From Opitutales bacterium (lineage in GTDB: Bacteria; Verrucomicrobiota; Verrucomicrobiia; Opitutales; UBA9783): a DNA stretch of 12,558 nt. A program made the position numbers and the translations under genes. The notes below the pieces were generated by a model that searched no databases, was not told the DNA's origin, and saw only the letters and a list, made by a program, of their open reading frames with translations. The stretch covers positions 1 through 12,558 of the forward strand of contig JAFVCI010000087.1 in assembly GCA_017479315.1 (NCBI GenBank). The letters are read 5' to 3'. Positions 5,202 to 12,558 of this stretch are shown in pieces; position 1 is the first letter of the stretch; each line of letters starts with the position of its first letter.

Positions 5202-6002
5202 ATGAAGACGGTTCTTACGATTGCCGGGAGCGATTGCAGCGGCGGCGCGGGCATCCAAGCCGACATTAAGACCATTCTTGCGAACGGTGCTTACGCGATG
5301 AGCGTTATCACGGCAATGACGGCGCAAAATACACTCGGCGTGATGGCTGTCCAGGCATCGACGCCGGAATTTCTCGCGCAACAGCTGGATGCGGTTTTTA
5401 CGGATATTCATCCCGATGCCGTTAAAATCGGTATGGTTTTTTCTTCCGATTTGGCGCATGTCATCGGCGAAAAATTGCGCCGTTACAACGCAAAAAATGT
5501 GGTTCTCGATCCCGTCATGGTCGCTTCGAGCGGCGCGAAATTATTGCAAACGCAAGCCGTTGACACATTGAAAAAGGAACTCTTTCCCTTGGCGCGCATC
5601 ATTACGCCGAACCTTCCCGAAGCCGAAGCCCTTCTTTCACAGGGAATTCCCGACAAAACCGCCATGGAAGCGGCGGCGAAACAACTTTCGGACACTTTCG
5701 GCTGTGCCGTGTTACTCAAAGGCGGGCATCGTTCATCCGACGCTGATGACGTGTTGTACGAACAGGGAACATTTTATTGGTTTCACGGCGAACATATTTC
5801 GACGAACAACACTCACGGTACCGGTTGCACATTGTCATCCGCGATTGCCGTTGGACTTGCCGACGGTTGCGATATGCCGACCGCCGTGCAACGCGCCAAA
5901 GACTACGTATTGGGAGCGTTAAAGGCAAACCTTCATCTCGGGCACGGTTGCGGATCAATCGATCATGGGTGGAAAATAAAAAAGAACCTTTCAAATTCCT
6001 AA
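5202..6002 (+). CDS. thiD: Hydroxymethylpyrimidine/phosphomethylpyrimidine kinase
   Basis: ThiD phosphorylates hydroxymethylpyrimidine twice to give the diphosphate that ThiE uses. The 266 residues match the ribokinase-like ThiD family: TIAGSDCSGGAGIQADIKT near the start (6-24), TAQNTLGV (40-47), VVLDPVMVASSGAKLL (100-115), ITPNLPEAEALL (134-145), LLKGGH (171-176) and the anion-hole and catalytic motif HGTGC (205-209). I prefer ATG at 5202 to the in-frame TTG at 5166 because the family normally starts one or two residues before the first strand. No clear Shine-Dalgarno site is present. It follows thiE on the same strand and is followed, after 170 bases, by nusA. No TPP riboswitch consensus was seen in the 192 bases upstream. 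Confidence 0.95.
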   Translation: MKTVLTIAGSDCSGGAGIQADIKTILANGAYAMSVITAMTAQNTLGVMAVQASTPEFLAQQLDAVFTDIHPDAVKIGMVFSSDLAHVIGEKLRRYNAKNVVLDPVMVASSGAKLLQTQAVDTLKKELFPLARIITPNLPEAEALLSQGIPDKTAMEAAAKQLSDTFGCAVLLKGGHRSSDADDVLYEQGTFYWFHGEHISTNNTHGTGCTLSSAIAVGLADGCDMPTAVQRAKDYVLGALKANLHLGHGCGSIDHGWKIKKNLSNS

Positions 6003-6133
6003 AGCGCAGCATCACGGCGGCACACTTCGAAAAAATTATTCCTTTGGGTGAAAATCGGGAAAATCGGAATTCCATCATTTTGCCGCACCAGAAATTTCGC
6101 CGCATCCCGCGTTGCTTCTCCCGCAATCATCAT
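5999..6133 (-). CDS. Possible 44-residue protein or gene remnant
   Basis: In the gap between thiD and nusA, the reverse strand reads a short frame starting MMIAGEATRDAAKFLVRQ and ending VCRRDAAL, with a TAG stop at 5999-6001. Its start at 6133 is preceded by AAGGG at a spacing of seven bases, one of few ribosome-site-like sequences here. The codons (GCG, AAA, TTT, GAT, ATT) look like those of neighbouring genes. I recognise no family. The same frame stays open far into the nusA antisense strand, so it may be chance, or the tail of a lost gene. It would overlap the last four bases of thiD on the other strand. Confidence 0.25.
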   Translation of the reverse strand: MMIAGEATRDAAKFLVRQNDGIPIFPIFTQRNNFFEVCRRDAAL

Positions 6134-6161
6134 TGACATTCCCTTCCGCATTCGTTTTCCT

Positions 6162-6166
6162 GGAGG
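6162..6166 (+). promoter_or_regulatory. Strong Shine-Dalgarno site of nusA
   Basis: GGAGG lies six bases before the nusA ATG at 6173. It is the clearest ribosome-binding site in the window and fixes that start. The other genes here lack a comparable site. Confidence 0.75.
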
Positions 6167-6172
6167 CGGTCT

Positions 6173-7417
6173 ATGAAGAGTGATTTGTTGCCCGTTTTGG
6201 AATACATGGAGCACGAAAAAGGCATTGCGCGCGCGGACATGATTGCTCTGATTGCCGAAGCCGTCAGCAGTGCCGCCAAAAAAAGTGCGGATTGCCGACA
6301 AACGGTGCGCGTGGAAATCGATCCGAAAACGGGCGAATTGAAGGCGTGGGCGCAATTTAAAGTCGTCGATTCGGTGACCGATCCCGATGACGAAATTCAT
6401 ATTACGAAGGCACGGCAGCAAAATCCCGAAATTGCTTTGGGTGACATTTTCGAACAACCGATCGATCCGTCCGTTTTGGGGCGTATTGCCGCCAAAACCG
6501 CGCAACAGCTGATCATGCAGCAGGTGCGCTTTCACGAAAAACAGCACATTTACGAACAATTTCGCAATCGCATCGGCAGTATTCTTTCGGGCGTCGTGCG
6601 CTTTCAGGAGCGCGGCAACATCACGATCGATTTCGGCAAAGCGGAGGGGACGCTGTTTCGAAACGAAGCGATTTGGAGCGAACATTTCAATCCCGGCGAC
6701 CGCATCACCTGCCTGTTGCAGGGCATTAAGGAGACACCGCGCGGTCCCGAGCTGATGCTGACGCGGGCGCATCCCGATTTCATCAAGGCGCTGATGACGT
6801 GCGAAATCGCGGAGTTGGCGGACGGTTTGATTGAAATTAAGGCGATTGCGCGCGATCCGGGATTTCGCACAAAGCTCTGTGTCGATACGCACGATTCGCG
6901 CATCGACCCGGTCGGTGCCTGCATCGGTTCGCACGGTTCCCGCATCAAGGGCGTTTTAAAGGATTTGGGGCAGGAAAAGGTCGATGTGGTGCGTTACTCC
7001 GACGATATTCGAACGTTGGTCTTGGAAGTCGTGCGTCCGGCGGTTCCGCAGTCGTTGCACATCGATGAAGTCAATCGCGTTGTTTCCTTCAGCCTGGAAG
7101 AAAAAGATTTTGCGATTTTTGTCGGCAAGAGCGGTCGCAATTTACGATTGGCGTCGCGTCTCATCGGCTATGAAATCCAAGTCGAGCATCTGCAGCGCGT
7201 CGGTTTGAACTTTGAAGATAAAAAGGCGCAGGCAATTCAAGTGCTGTTGCAATTGCCGAACGTTTCGGAAACCGTTGCCGAACATCTGGTGGAGGCGGGC
7301 ATCACGGATTTGGAAACGCTCGCCGAAGCGTCCGAAGAGGATTTGGCCGCCGTCGGTCTGGCGTCGGAAGAAGCCCGGGCGGTTCTTGCGACGGCAAAAG
7401 AGAAGGTTGCATCCTAA
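6173..7417 (+). CDS. nusA: Transcription termination/antitermination factor NusA
   Basis: NusA binds RNA polymerase and nascent RNA and tunes pausing, termination and antitermination. The 414-residue protein shows the family order: N-terminal polymerase-binding domain (about 1-125), S1 domain (about 135-199, GVVRFQERGNITIDFGKAEG), KH1 (about 200-275, with GSHGSRI at 252-258), KH2 (about 280-340, with GKSG at 318-321) and a C-terminal helix-hairpin-helix segment (about 355-412, LPNVSETVAEHLVEAGI). It is shorter than E. coli NusA (495), which has two acidic C-terminal repeats, and is close to chlamydial NusA in length. KH1 has GSHG where most NusA proteins have a GxRG loop. infB follows seven bases after the stop, so the two are one operon. 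rimP, often first in this cluster, is missing from its usual place. Confidence 0.96.
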   Translation: MKSDLLPVLEYMEHEKGIARADMIALIAEAVSSAAKKSADCRQTVRVEIDPKTGELKAWAQFKVVDSVTDPDDEIHITKARQQNPEIALGDIFEQPIDPSVLGRIAAKTAQQLIMQQVRFHEKQHIYEQFRNRIGSILSGVVRFQERGNITIDFGKAEGTLFRNEAIWSEHFNPGDRITCLLQGIKETPRGPELMLTRAHPDFIKALMTCEIAELADGLIEIKAIARDPGFRTKLCVDTHDSRIDPVGACIGSHGSRIKGVLKDLGQEKVDVVRYSDDIRTLVLEVVRPAVPQSLHIDEVNRVVSFSLEEKDFAIFVGKSGRNLRLASRLIGYEIQVEHLQRVGLNFEDKKAQAIQVLLQLPNVSETVAEHLVEAGITDLETLAEASEEDLAAVGLASEEARAVLATAKEKVAS

Positions 7418-7423
7418 AAAACG

Positions 7424-9883
7424 ATGAACGAACAGAAGATCAGGCTTTACATGGCGGCACGCCGATTGGGCGTGTCAAATGAAGTTTTGATCGAAAAACT
7501 GCGTGCCGGCGGAATGTCCATCAAAGGTGCAACCGATCTTGTTTCGGATCGCGAAGTGTCCGCGATATTAGAAAAGGTTCGTTCAAATGACACTCAAGCG
7601 GTTCCGCCCGCCGGGAAAAATGCTCCGAGCGTACGCCTCCCGACACCGCGCGCTCCGCTTCGTTCGCCGCAGGTCGGATTATCGCGTCCGCCATTGTCAA
7701 ACGCACCGAAACCGCCTTCATCGATGCTCCCGAAGGATCCGATGACGTCGAAACCGCCTTTGTCGCCCGTTTCGGGTTTTGGTTCTCAAAGGTCGTTAAA
7801 AAATACTCCGCCTTTGACGGCACCAAAACCGCCGCCGTTTCTCTTTAAACCGAAGCCGTCGGTTGCACCGAAATTGAACCCGTTCGCGTCTTCGGGCGCG
7901 GGCATGTTTGCACCGAAGCCGAACGTGTTTGTTGCAAAATCGAATATCCCGACGACTTCGAGAATGTCTTCGACAACAATCAAACCTTCGTTATCCGCGC
8001 CGAAACCGCCGCCGTTGCCGAATTTTTCGAAACCGAAGCCCCTGACGGCACCACCCGTTCCGACGGATTTATTTCGGCGCCCGAAGGTTGAGGATGCACC
8101 GTCGGAGCCAATTAAAAAGAAGACGCTTTCGGTCAAACCGCCGCTGGTACTGCGCGAACTGGCGATGTTGCTGGGCGTAAAGCCGTTTCGTTTGATTTCC
8201 GAGCTGATGCAGCAGGGTATTTTCGCCTCCATCAATCAGGTGATGGACGAAACCGTCGCTCAAAAGCTGGCGGCAAAGCACGGCGCGGAGTTGATTTTCA
8301 AACGCCGTACGCAGGACAATGTCGTCCAAAAGCCGAAGGAAGCGCCGAAAATCGACGAATCGAAACTGTTGGAACCGCGCCCGCCGATTGTGTGCATTCT
8401 CGGGCACGTGGATCACGGCAAAACAACCCTTTTAGATTATATTCGCAAGGCGCATGTGGCGGCGAAAGAAGCGGGGGGCATTACGCAACATGTCGGTGCT
8501 TATCAGGTGGAGGCGAACGGCAAAAAGATTACCTTTTTGGATACGCCGGGACACGCCGCCTTCTCGAAAATCCGACAACGCGGCGCAACGGTGACCGACA
8601 TTGCCGTGTTGGTGGTGGCGGCGGACGACGGTTTCATGCCGCAGACGGAGGAAGCGTTGCGGTTCGCGCAAAAGGGAAACGTTCCCGTGGTGGTGGCGAT
8701 CAACAAAATTGATGCCAAAGGCGCGGATTTGGATCGCGTCAAACAGCAGATGCAAAAGCACGGCATCATGTCGGAAGATTGGGGCGGGCAAACGCTCTGT
8801 ATCGGTATTTCCGCCCTGAAAGGCACCAATGTCGATCAGTTGTTGGAGTTGATTCTGCTCCAGGCGGAAATGATGGATTTAAAAGCCAATCCGCAGGGCG
8901 CGGCGGAAGGCGTCGTCATTGAATCGCGCATCGAAGCGGGGCGCGGTGCGACGGCAACGGTGATTGTCAATAAAGGAACCTTGCGTTCCGGCGATGCGTT
9001 GGTGTGCGGCGGTTGTGTCTGCAAAGCCCGCGCGCTGTTGGACGAAAACAACCAACCCGTTAAAGAGGCGCGACCCTCGACCCCCGTGCAAGTACTCGGT
9101 TGGTCGGATGCACCGACGGCGGGCGCAACATTTCATGCCGCCAAAAACGAAAAAGAAGCCCGTCGGGAAGCGGAAGAAACGGCGCGTTCCGAACAAACGT
9201 CCGAAACAGGCGATGCGCGGAAAATTCAAAACATCGACGATCTGATGGCGGCATTGGACGCCAAAGAACAAAAAGTCCTGCGCGTCATTATCCGCGGAGA
9301 CGTTCACGGCAGCGTTGAAGCATTGGTTGATTGTTTATCGGCAATCCAGAGCAAAAAGGTGGAGTTGACGATTGTGGATGCCGGCGTCGGGCAGATTACG
9401 CTTAACGACATTCATCTGGCACACGCTTCACAAGCGGTCATTGTCGGTTTTAACACGAAGCTTGAGAACGGCGCGCAGGCGGCGGCAAAGCACGACGGCG
9501 TACGGATTTTGCAACATAATATCATTTATGAACTGATCGATGAGGTCAAAAATGCCATGCGCGAACTGCTCGATCCCGAGTGGTCGGAGAATAAACTCGG
9601 TTCAGCGGAGGTTCGCCAACTGTTCACGGTGGCAAAACGCTCGATTGCCGGTTGCATGGTAGTCGCCGGGAAGATGGTGCACGGCGCAATGGCGCGGTTG
9701 GTTCGCAAGGGACAGGTTTTGGCGGATACGAAAATCGTGACCCTGAAACGCTTTAAGGACGACGTGAACGAAGTCAAATCGGGCTACGAATGCGGCATCG
9801 AACTCGGCAACCTGTCGGAACCCTTGTGCACGGGCGATGTCATTGAGTGCTACGAAAAGGTTTCGAAACTGCCTGATCTATGA
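7424..9883 (+). CDS. infB: Translation initiation factor IF-2
   Basis: IF-2 is the GTPase that brings initiator fMet-tRNA to the 30S subunit and promotes subunit joining. The 819 residues contain an N-terminal IF2_N module (about 3-55), a proline/lysine-rich linker (about 60-235), a second IF2_N module (about 236-298, LRELAMLLGVKPFRLISELM), and the G domain with G1 GHVDHGKT (327-334), G3 DTPGH (373-377), G4 NKID (427-430) and the SAL motif of G5. The domain II beta-barrel, domain III (VIIRGDVHGSVEAL) and the fMet-tRNA-binding C-terminal domain (ending about 819) follow. Length is normal. The linker repeats APKPP-type units, a low-complexity spacer rather than a new domain. It overlaps rbfA by four bases (ATGA), which implies coupled translation. 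No good Shine-Dalgarno site precedes ATG 7424. Confidence 0.97.
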   Translation: MNEQKIRLYMAARRLGVSNEVLIEKLRAGGMSIKGATDLVSDREVSAILEKVRSNDTQAVPPAGKNAPSVRLPTPRAPLRSPQVGLSRPPLSNAPKPPSSMLPKDPMTSKPPLSPVSGFGSQRSLKNTPPLTAPKPPPFLFKPKPSVAPKLNPFASSGAGMFAPKPNVFVAKSNIPTTSRMSSTTIKPSLSAPKPPPLPNFSKPKPLTAPPVPTDLFRRPKVEDAPSEPIKKKTLSVKPPLVLRELAMLLGVKPFRLISELMQQGIFASINQVMDETVAQKLAAKHGAELIFKRRTQDNVVQKPKEAPKIDESKLLEPRPPIVCILGHVDHGKTTLLDYIRKAHVAAKEAGGITQHVGAYQVEANGKKITFLDTPGHAAFSKIRQRGATVTDIAVLVVAADDGFMPQTEEALRFAQKGNVPVVVAINKIDAKGADLDRVKQQMQKHGIMSEDWGGQTLCIGISALKGTNVDQLLELILLQAEMMDLKANPQGAAEGVVIESRIEAGRGATATVIVNKGTLRSGDALVCGGCVCKARALLDENNQPVKEARPSTPVQVLGWSDAPTAGATFHAAKNEKEARREAEETARSEQTSETGDARKIQNIDDLMAALDAKEQKVLRVIIRGDVHGSVEALVDCLSAIQSKKVELTIVDAGVGQITLNDIHLAHASQAVIVGFNTKLENGAQAAAKHDGVRILQHNIIYELIDEVKNAMRELLDPEWSENKLGSAEVRQLFTVAKRSIAGCMVVAGKMVHGAMARLVRKGQVLADTKIVTLKRFKDDVNEVKSGYECGIELGNLSEPLCTGDVIECYEKVSKLPDL

Positions 9884-10224
9884 AATCCTTTCGGCTCATC
9901 CGCATCAACGAACTGTTGAAACGCGCCATCAGCGACTATTTGCGGAAACATTACACCGCGGAAGCGGTCAGCATCACAATCACGCAGGTCAAAACCGTCG
10001 ATGATTTAAAAAAGGCGGACGTCTATTTCTCGGTGTTCCGCCCGGAAAATCGCACAACAGCATTTCAATTTTTAAAAAAGGAACGCAATGCCATCCAATT
10101 CGGCATCGGTAAAGAAATACGCTTGAAATACACTCCGCAGTTATTTTTCGTCTGGGATGCGTTGTTGGAGAAGACGCATCAAACGTGGAAGGTTTTGAGA
10201 GAGGTGGAGGAGGAAAATAAATAA
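9880..10224 (+). CDS. rbfA: Ribosome-binding factor A
   Basis: RbfA is a small KH-like factor that matures the 30S subunit and binds near the 16S rRNA 5' helix. The 114 residues match the family: RINELLKRAISDYLRK at the start, ITITQVKTVDDLKKADVYFSV in the middle and the diagnostic late segment EIRLKYTPQLFFVWDALLE. The ATG shares bases with the infB stop (ATGA), as in many nusA-infB-rbfA operons. truB, frequently next, is absent. An AT-rich spacer of 107 bases follows. Length is typical. Confidence 0.93.
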   Translation: MKSFRLIRINELLKRAISDYLRKHYTAEAVSITITQVKTVDDLKKADVYFSVFRPENRTTAFQFLKKERNAIQFGIGKEIRLKYTPQLFFVWDALLEKTHQTWKVLREVEEENK

Positions 10225-10331
10225 GAAGAATAAAAGAAGATAAGCAATACGCTTCGGACAGTATTTTGAGATACCTCTTCTTAACTTATCACTCGGAAAT
10301 CACTTCTTCACTCTGGTAAATTTCTTAGAAA
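10225..10331 (+). other. AT-rich spacer with alternative pairings
   Basis: This spacer between rbfA and the pyrophosphorylase gene is richer in A and T than its surroundings. AAGAAG near its left end can pair with a CTTCTT further right, and the overlapping GATAAG can pair with CTTATC; these two pairings cross, so they would exclude each other or form a pseudoknot. AATAC and GTATTTT (around 10246-10266) could form a weak terminator-like hairpin. No clear promoter for the next gene is seen. Confidence 0.25.
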
Positions 10332-11636
10332 ATGCTTGGAATTCCTCACCTCGTTCATCCCTCATCAGAAATGAGTCACTTCTTATCCCTCTTGCCTACC
10401 AATACCCCAACGCCTCCAAACACCTCCGGCTGGCAATCCCCCTCCTGCCTTTCGAAAGCCGATTTGTCGAAGCACGGTCTGAATCCCAACCGTCTTCATA
10501 CCCTTGGCGAGCGTTCCTTCCAAAACGGCGAAGTTGCGTTTTTGACGGTTGCCGGCGGGTTGGGGACACGGCTCGGATTCGACGGTCCAAAAGGACTGTT
10601 TCCCGTGACACCCGTAACAGGGAAGACGTTATTTCAAGTTTTTTCGGAGAAATTGCGTGCTTTGCAACAACGTTACGGGCGAACGTTCCACTGGCTGATC
10701 ATGACGGGGGAGGAGACCGACAAAGCCACGCGGGAAGCGTTTCGAACGCATGCGTGGTATGACGAAGCTTATCTGCATATTTTCAAACAAGGCACATTGC
10801 CGGCGTTTTCGACAAACAAGCAACCGCTGTTGAACGAAGACGGCAGCATCGTTTGCCTGCCGGACGGACACGGCGGGGTTTTTAAAGCACTGAAACAAGC
10901 CGACTTATTGTCGTTGCTCGAAACCAAAGGTATTCAAACACTTTCCTACTTCCAGGTGGACAATCCGCTGGTTCGTTTGGATGATGCGCTGTTTTTGGGT
11001 GCGCATTTGCATCAACAGTCGCAATTTTCGACCAAAGTCGTGGCAAAAACGCACCCGGAGGAACGCGTCGGGCTGTTTGTTCAAGACGGGCATCAACTGC
11101 GTTTGGTCGAATACAGCGAATTTCCGCCGTCGTTGCAAACAGCGCGCAACAAAGACGGTTTATTGAAGTATCGGTGGGGCAACACCGCCATTCATCTTTT
11201 ATCGACAGACTTCGTTCAAACCTGCGCAAATCAAGAACTTCCGTACCACGTTTGCCGCAAGAAAATAAAAGCCTGGGATCTGATTGCCAAGACCGTGCAA
11301 ACAACCGAGGGCTTGAAACTGGAACATTTTATTTTCGATACCCTGCCGCAGGCGAACAATCCGCTTTTATGGGAAGTCGCGCGCGAAGAAGAATTCAGTC
11401 CCGTCAAAAATGCGACCGGCAGCGACACGCCCGAAACGTGTCGTCGCGACCAAATTCGCCGCTGGTTGCGTTGGCTGAAGGCGGCGGATCCAACGTGGCT
11501 TGAAACGCAATTGAAAGAAAATCCCGATCCGCTGCTTGAAATTTCGCCGCTTTTCGCCGATAATAAAGATGACTTTTTAAACGCATGGAAGCGACTTCCC
11601 GAAAAACCGAAAACCCTGCACGGGTGCTGTCTGTAG
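10332..11636 (+). CDS. UDP-sugar pyrophosphorylase, AGX/UDPGP family
   Basis: The protein of 434 residues makes a UDP-sugar from UTP and a sugar 1-phosphate. It carries the UDPGP nucleotide-binding signature TVAGGLGTRLGFDGPKGLFP (72-91), then GKTLFQ (97-102), FKQGTLPA (151-158), CLPDGHGGVFKAL (175-187), FQVDNPLV (207-214), the sugar-binding region TKVVAKTHPEERVGL (234-248) with VEYSEFP (259-265), and the late FIFDTLP and EEFSPVKNATGSD segments. This order is that of the eukaryotic UDP-GlcNAc pyrophosphorylase (AGX) group, also found in chlamydiae, so UDP-GlcNAc or UDP-glucose are the likely products; sequence alone does not decide. Start ATG 10332 has no ribosome site; ATG 10371 is an alternative that fits the family about as well. 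The downstream mutase gene overlaps its end and could supply its sugar 1-phosphate. Confidence 0.9.
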   Translation: MLGIPHLVHPSSEMSHFLSLLPTNTPTPPNTSGWQSPSCLSKADLSKHGLNPNRLHTLGERSFQNGEVAFLTVAGGLGTRLGFDGPKGLFPVTPVTGKTLFQVFSEKLRALQQRYGRTFHWLIMTGEETDKATREAFRTHAWYDEAYLHIFKQGTLPAFSTNKQPLLNEDGSIVCLPDGHGGVFKALKQADLLSLLETKGIQTLSYFQVDNPLVRLDDALFLGAHLHQQSQFSTKVVAKTHPEERVGLFVQDGHQLRLVEYSEFPPSLQTARNKDGLLKYRWGNTAIHLLSTDFVQTCANQELPYHVCRKKIKAWDLIAKTVQTTEGLKLEHFIFDTLPQANNPLLWEVAREEEFSPVKNATGSDTPETCRRDQIRRWLRWLKAADPTWLETQLKENPDPLLEISPLFADNKDDFLNAWKRLPEKPKTLHGCCL

Positions 11637-12558
11637 AAACGCTCGTTCAGGAATTACAAACAGCCGCAGAAAAAAAGCTGTTGACGGAGGCGACTGTTGA
11701 AAACGCAACCGAGTTTCTGTGTACGCGCAACTTGCCGGCTTGGGCGATTGCGAGCGTATCGGAATTGGTGCAAAACGAACAGTGGGAGGAACTGAACAAT
11801 CGCTTTTACAAATCCCTCACCTTCGGAACGGCGGGCATTCGCGGTCGCACCGTCGGAACCGTTCCGACAAAGGTCGAAAAACAGGGCGCGACTTACATCC
11901 GTGCTGCCGTCGGTTCCGCCTGTATGAATGATTTCAATGTGATTGCCGTCACCTTGGCGTTGTTTAAATACTGCGAGAAAACGTTGAGGGCAAACGACAG
12001 GTTCCCGACAAACCCGCGGCTGGTGATTGCGTACGATTCGCGACACTTCTCGGAGCACTTCTGCGAATTGACGGCGTCCGTTTGGAGTGCCTGCGGCGGC
12101 GAGGTTTATTGCTTCAACAGCCCGCGTTCCACACCGCAACTGAGCTTCTCGGTGCGTTGGCTGGAAGCAACCGCCGGGGTGATGATTACCGCCAGCCACA
12201 ATCCGTTTTACGACAACGGCTACAAAGTGTACGGTCCCGACGGAGCTCAAATCGATGAAGCGCGGGCCACCGCCGTCACGCGGGAACTTCAAACCGTCGC
12301 GTTGATCGACACATTGCCTTACTTGGATTTACTTTATACGGAAAACGTCTTTTACCTTTCGCAAAAGGCGGATAACGCTTACCTGTCAACCTGTCGCGAC
12401 GTTCTCATCAACCCGCGGCAGTTTCGGGAACGGAAGGAAACGCGCATCGTGTACACGCCGTTGCACGGCACGGGCTCCGTTTGTATTCTGCCGCTGTTGG
12501 AAGAATTCGGATGGGAACCGCATGTCGTCGCCGAACAACTGCCCATGGACGGAGCATT
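11585..12558 (+). CDS. Phosphosugar mutase (phosphoglucomutase family), 3' end missing
   Basis: The frame is open to the right edge, so only about 324 N-terminal residues are seen out of the roughly 550-600 expected. The family moves phosphate between C6 and C1 of a hexose. Visible parts are a helical N-terminus with LPAWAIASVSEL, then RFYKSLTFGTAGIRGRTVG, AYDSRH (magnesium and sugar contact region), the active-site loop MITASHNP with catalytic serine near residue 204, YKVYGPDGAQI, and IVYTPLHGTGS. The FGTAGIRGR form and long N-terminus fit the PGM2-like/verrucomicrobial phosphosugar mutases. The start is uncertain: ATG 11585 would overlap the preceding gene by 52 bases, GTG 11624 by 13; neither has a ribosome site. 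The overlap argues for one operon with the UDP-sugar pyrophosphorylase, for which it would make the sugar 1-phosphate. Confidence 0.9.
   Translation, partial: MEATSRKTENPARVLSVETLVQELQTAAEKKLLTEATVENATEFLCTRNLPAWAIASVSELVQNEQWEELNNRFYKSLTFGTAGIRGRTVGTVPTKVEKQGATYIRAAVGSACMNDFNVIAVTLALFKYCEKTLRANDRFPTNPRLVIAYDSRHFSEHFCELTASVWSACGGEVYCFNSPRSTPQLSFSVRWLEATAGVMITASHNPFYDNGYKVYGPDGAQIDEARATAVTRELQTVALIDTLPYLDLLYTENVFYLSQKADNAYLSTCRDVLINPRQFRERKETRIVYTPLHGTGSVCILPLLEEFGWEPHVVAEQLPMDGA

Noticed and set aside
4890..5459. Reverse-strand frame across the thiE-thiD gap
   Set aside because: It runs into the antisense of both genes, and although the gap part looks somewhat protein-like, there is no start or stop that delimits a gene there.
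5999..6934. Long reverse-strand frame of 311 codons opposite nusA
   Set aside because: Most of it is antisense to a clearly identified nusA, its composition (many Arg, Phe, His) is that of a mirror frame, and it matches no family. Only its short part in the gap before nusA was kept, as a weak candidate.
1..12558. tRNA genes, CRISPR arrays, insertion sequences
   Set aside because: No T-loop GGTTCGAATCC-like sequence with a matching acceptor stem, no regularly spaced long repeats and no transposase-like protein were seen.

Overview
The window reads as a chromosomal segment of a bacterium that lives inside eukaryotic cells, most likely from the PVC group (Verrucomicrobia/Chlamydiae side). Three things point there: a Tlc-type ATP/ADP translocase, which is typical of intracellular bacteria; a NusA of the short chlamydial/verrucomicrobial layout; and a phosphosugar mutase plus a eukaryotic-type (AGX-like) UDP-sugar pyrophosphorylase resembling PVC proteins. 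The lineage is inferred from remembered family features, not from a database search. Coding density is moderate, base composition is near balanced, and clear Shine-Dalgarno sites are rare (the nusA one is the exception).

Layout, left to right. 1-512 holds no convincing gene but contains short repeats. 513-2015 (-) is the nucleotide translocase tlc, and 2223-3221 (-) is the tRNA threonylcarbamoyl-adenosine enzyme of the Sua5 type. 3222-3533 is a divergent control region with 10-bp-phased TGCA boxes, a well-spaced sigma70-type promoter and a candidate structured RNA. 3534-3761 (+) is a small membrane protein. 3762-4037 is a convergent spacer with hairpins. 4038-4229 (-) is an isolated rpsR (bS18). 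A strong promoter at 4328-4356 drives thiE (4362-5009, +), apparently as a leaderless mRNA. thiD follows (5202-6002, +). The thiD-nusA gap holds a possible 44-residue reverse-strand reading frame. 6173-10224 (+) is the conserved nusA-infB-rbfA cluster, without rimP in front. After an AT-rich spacer come an AGX-like UDP-sugar pyrophosphorylase (10332-11636, +) and an overlapping phosphosugar mutase that runs off the right edge.

Taken together: the Tlc protein would draw ATP from the host. ThiE and ThiD would carry the pyrimidine branch and the joining step of thiamine phosphate synthesis, with no other thi gene in view. Sua5, bS18, NusA, IF2 and RbfA serve translation and transcription. The last two genes form a sugar-phosphate to UDP-sugar module (mutase, then nucleotidyl transfer). 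The most notable unexplained material is the 3287-3533 control region with its candidate RNA, followed by the start-stop codon pair before tlc and the leaderless thiE start.
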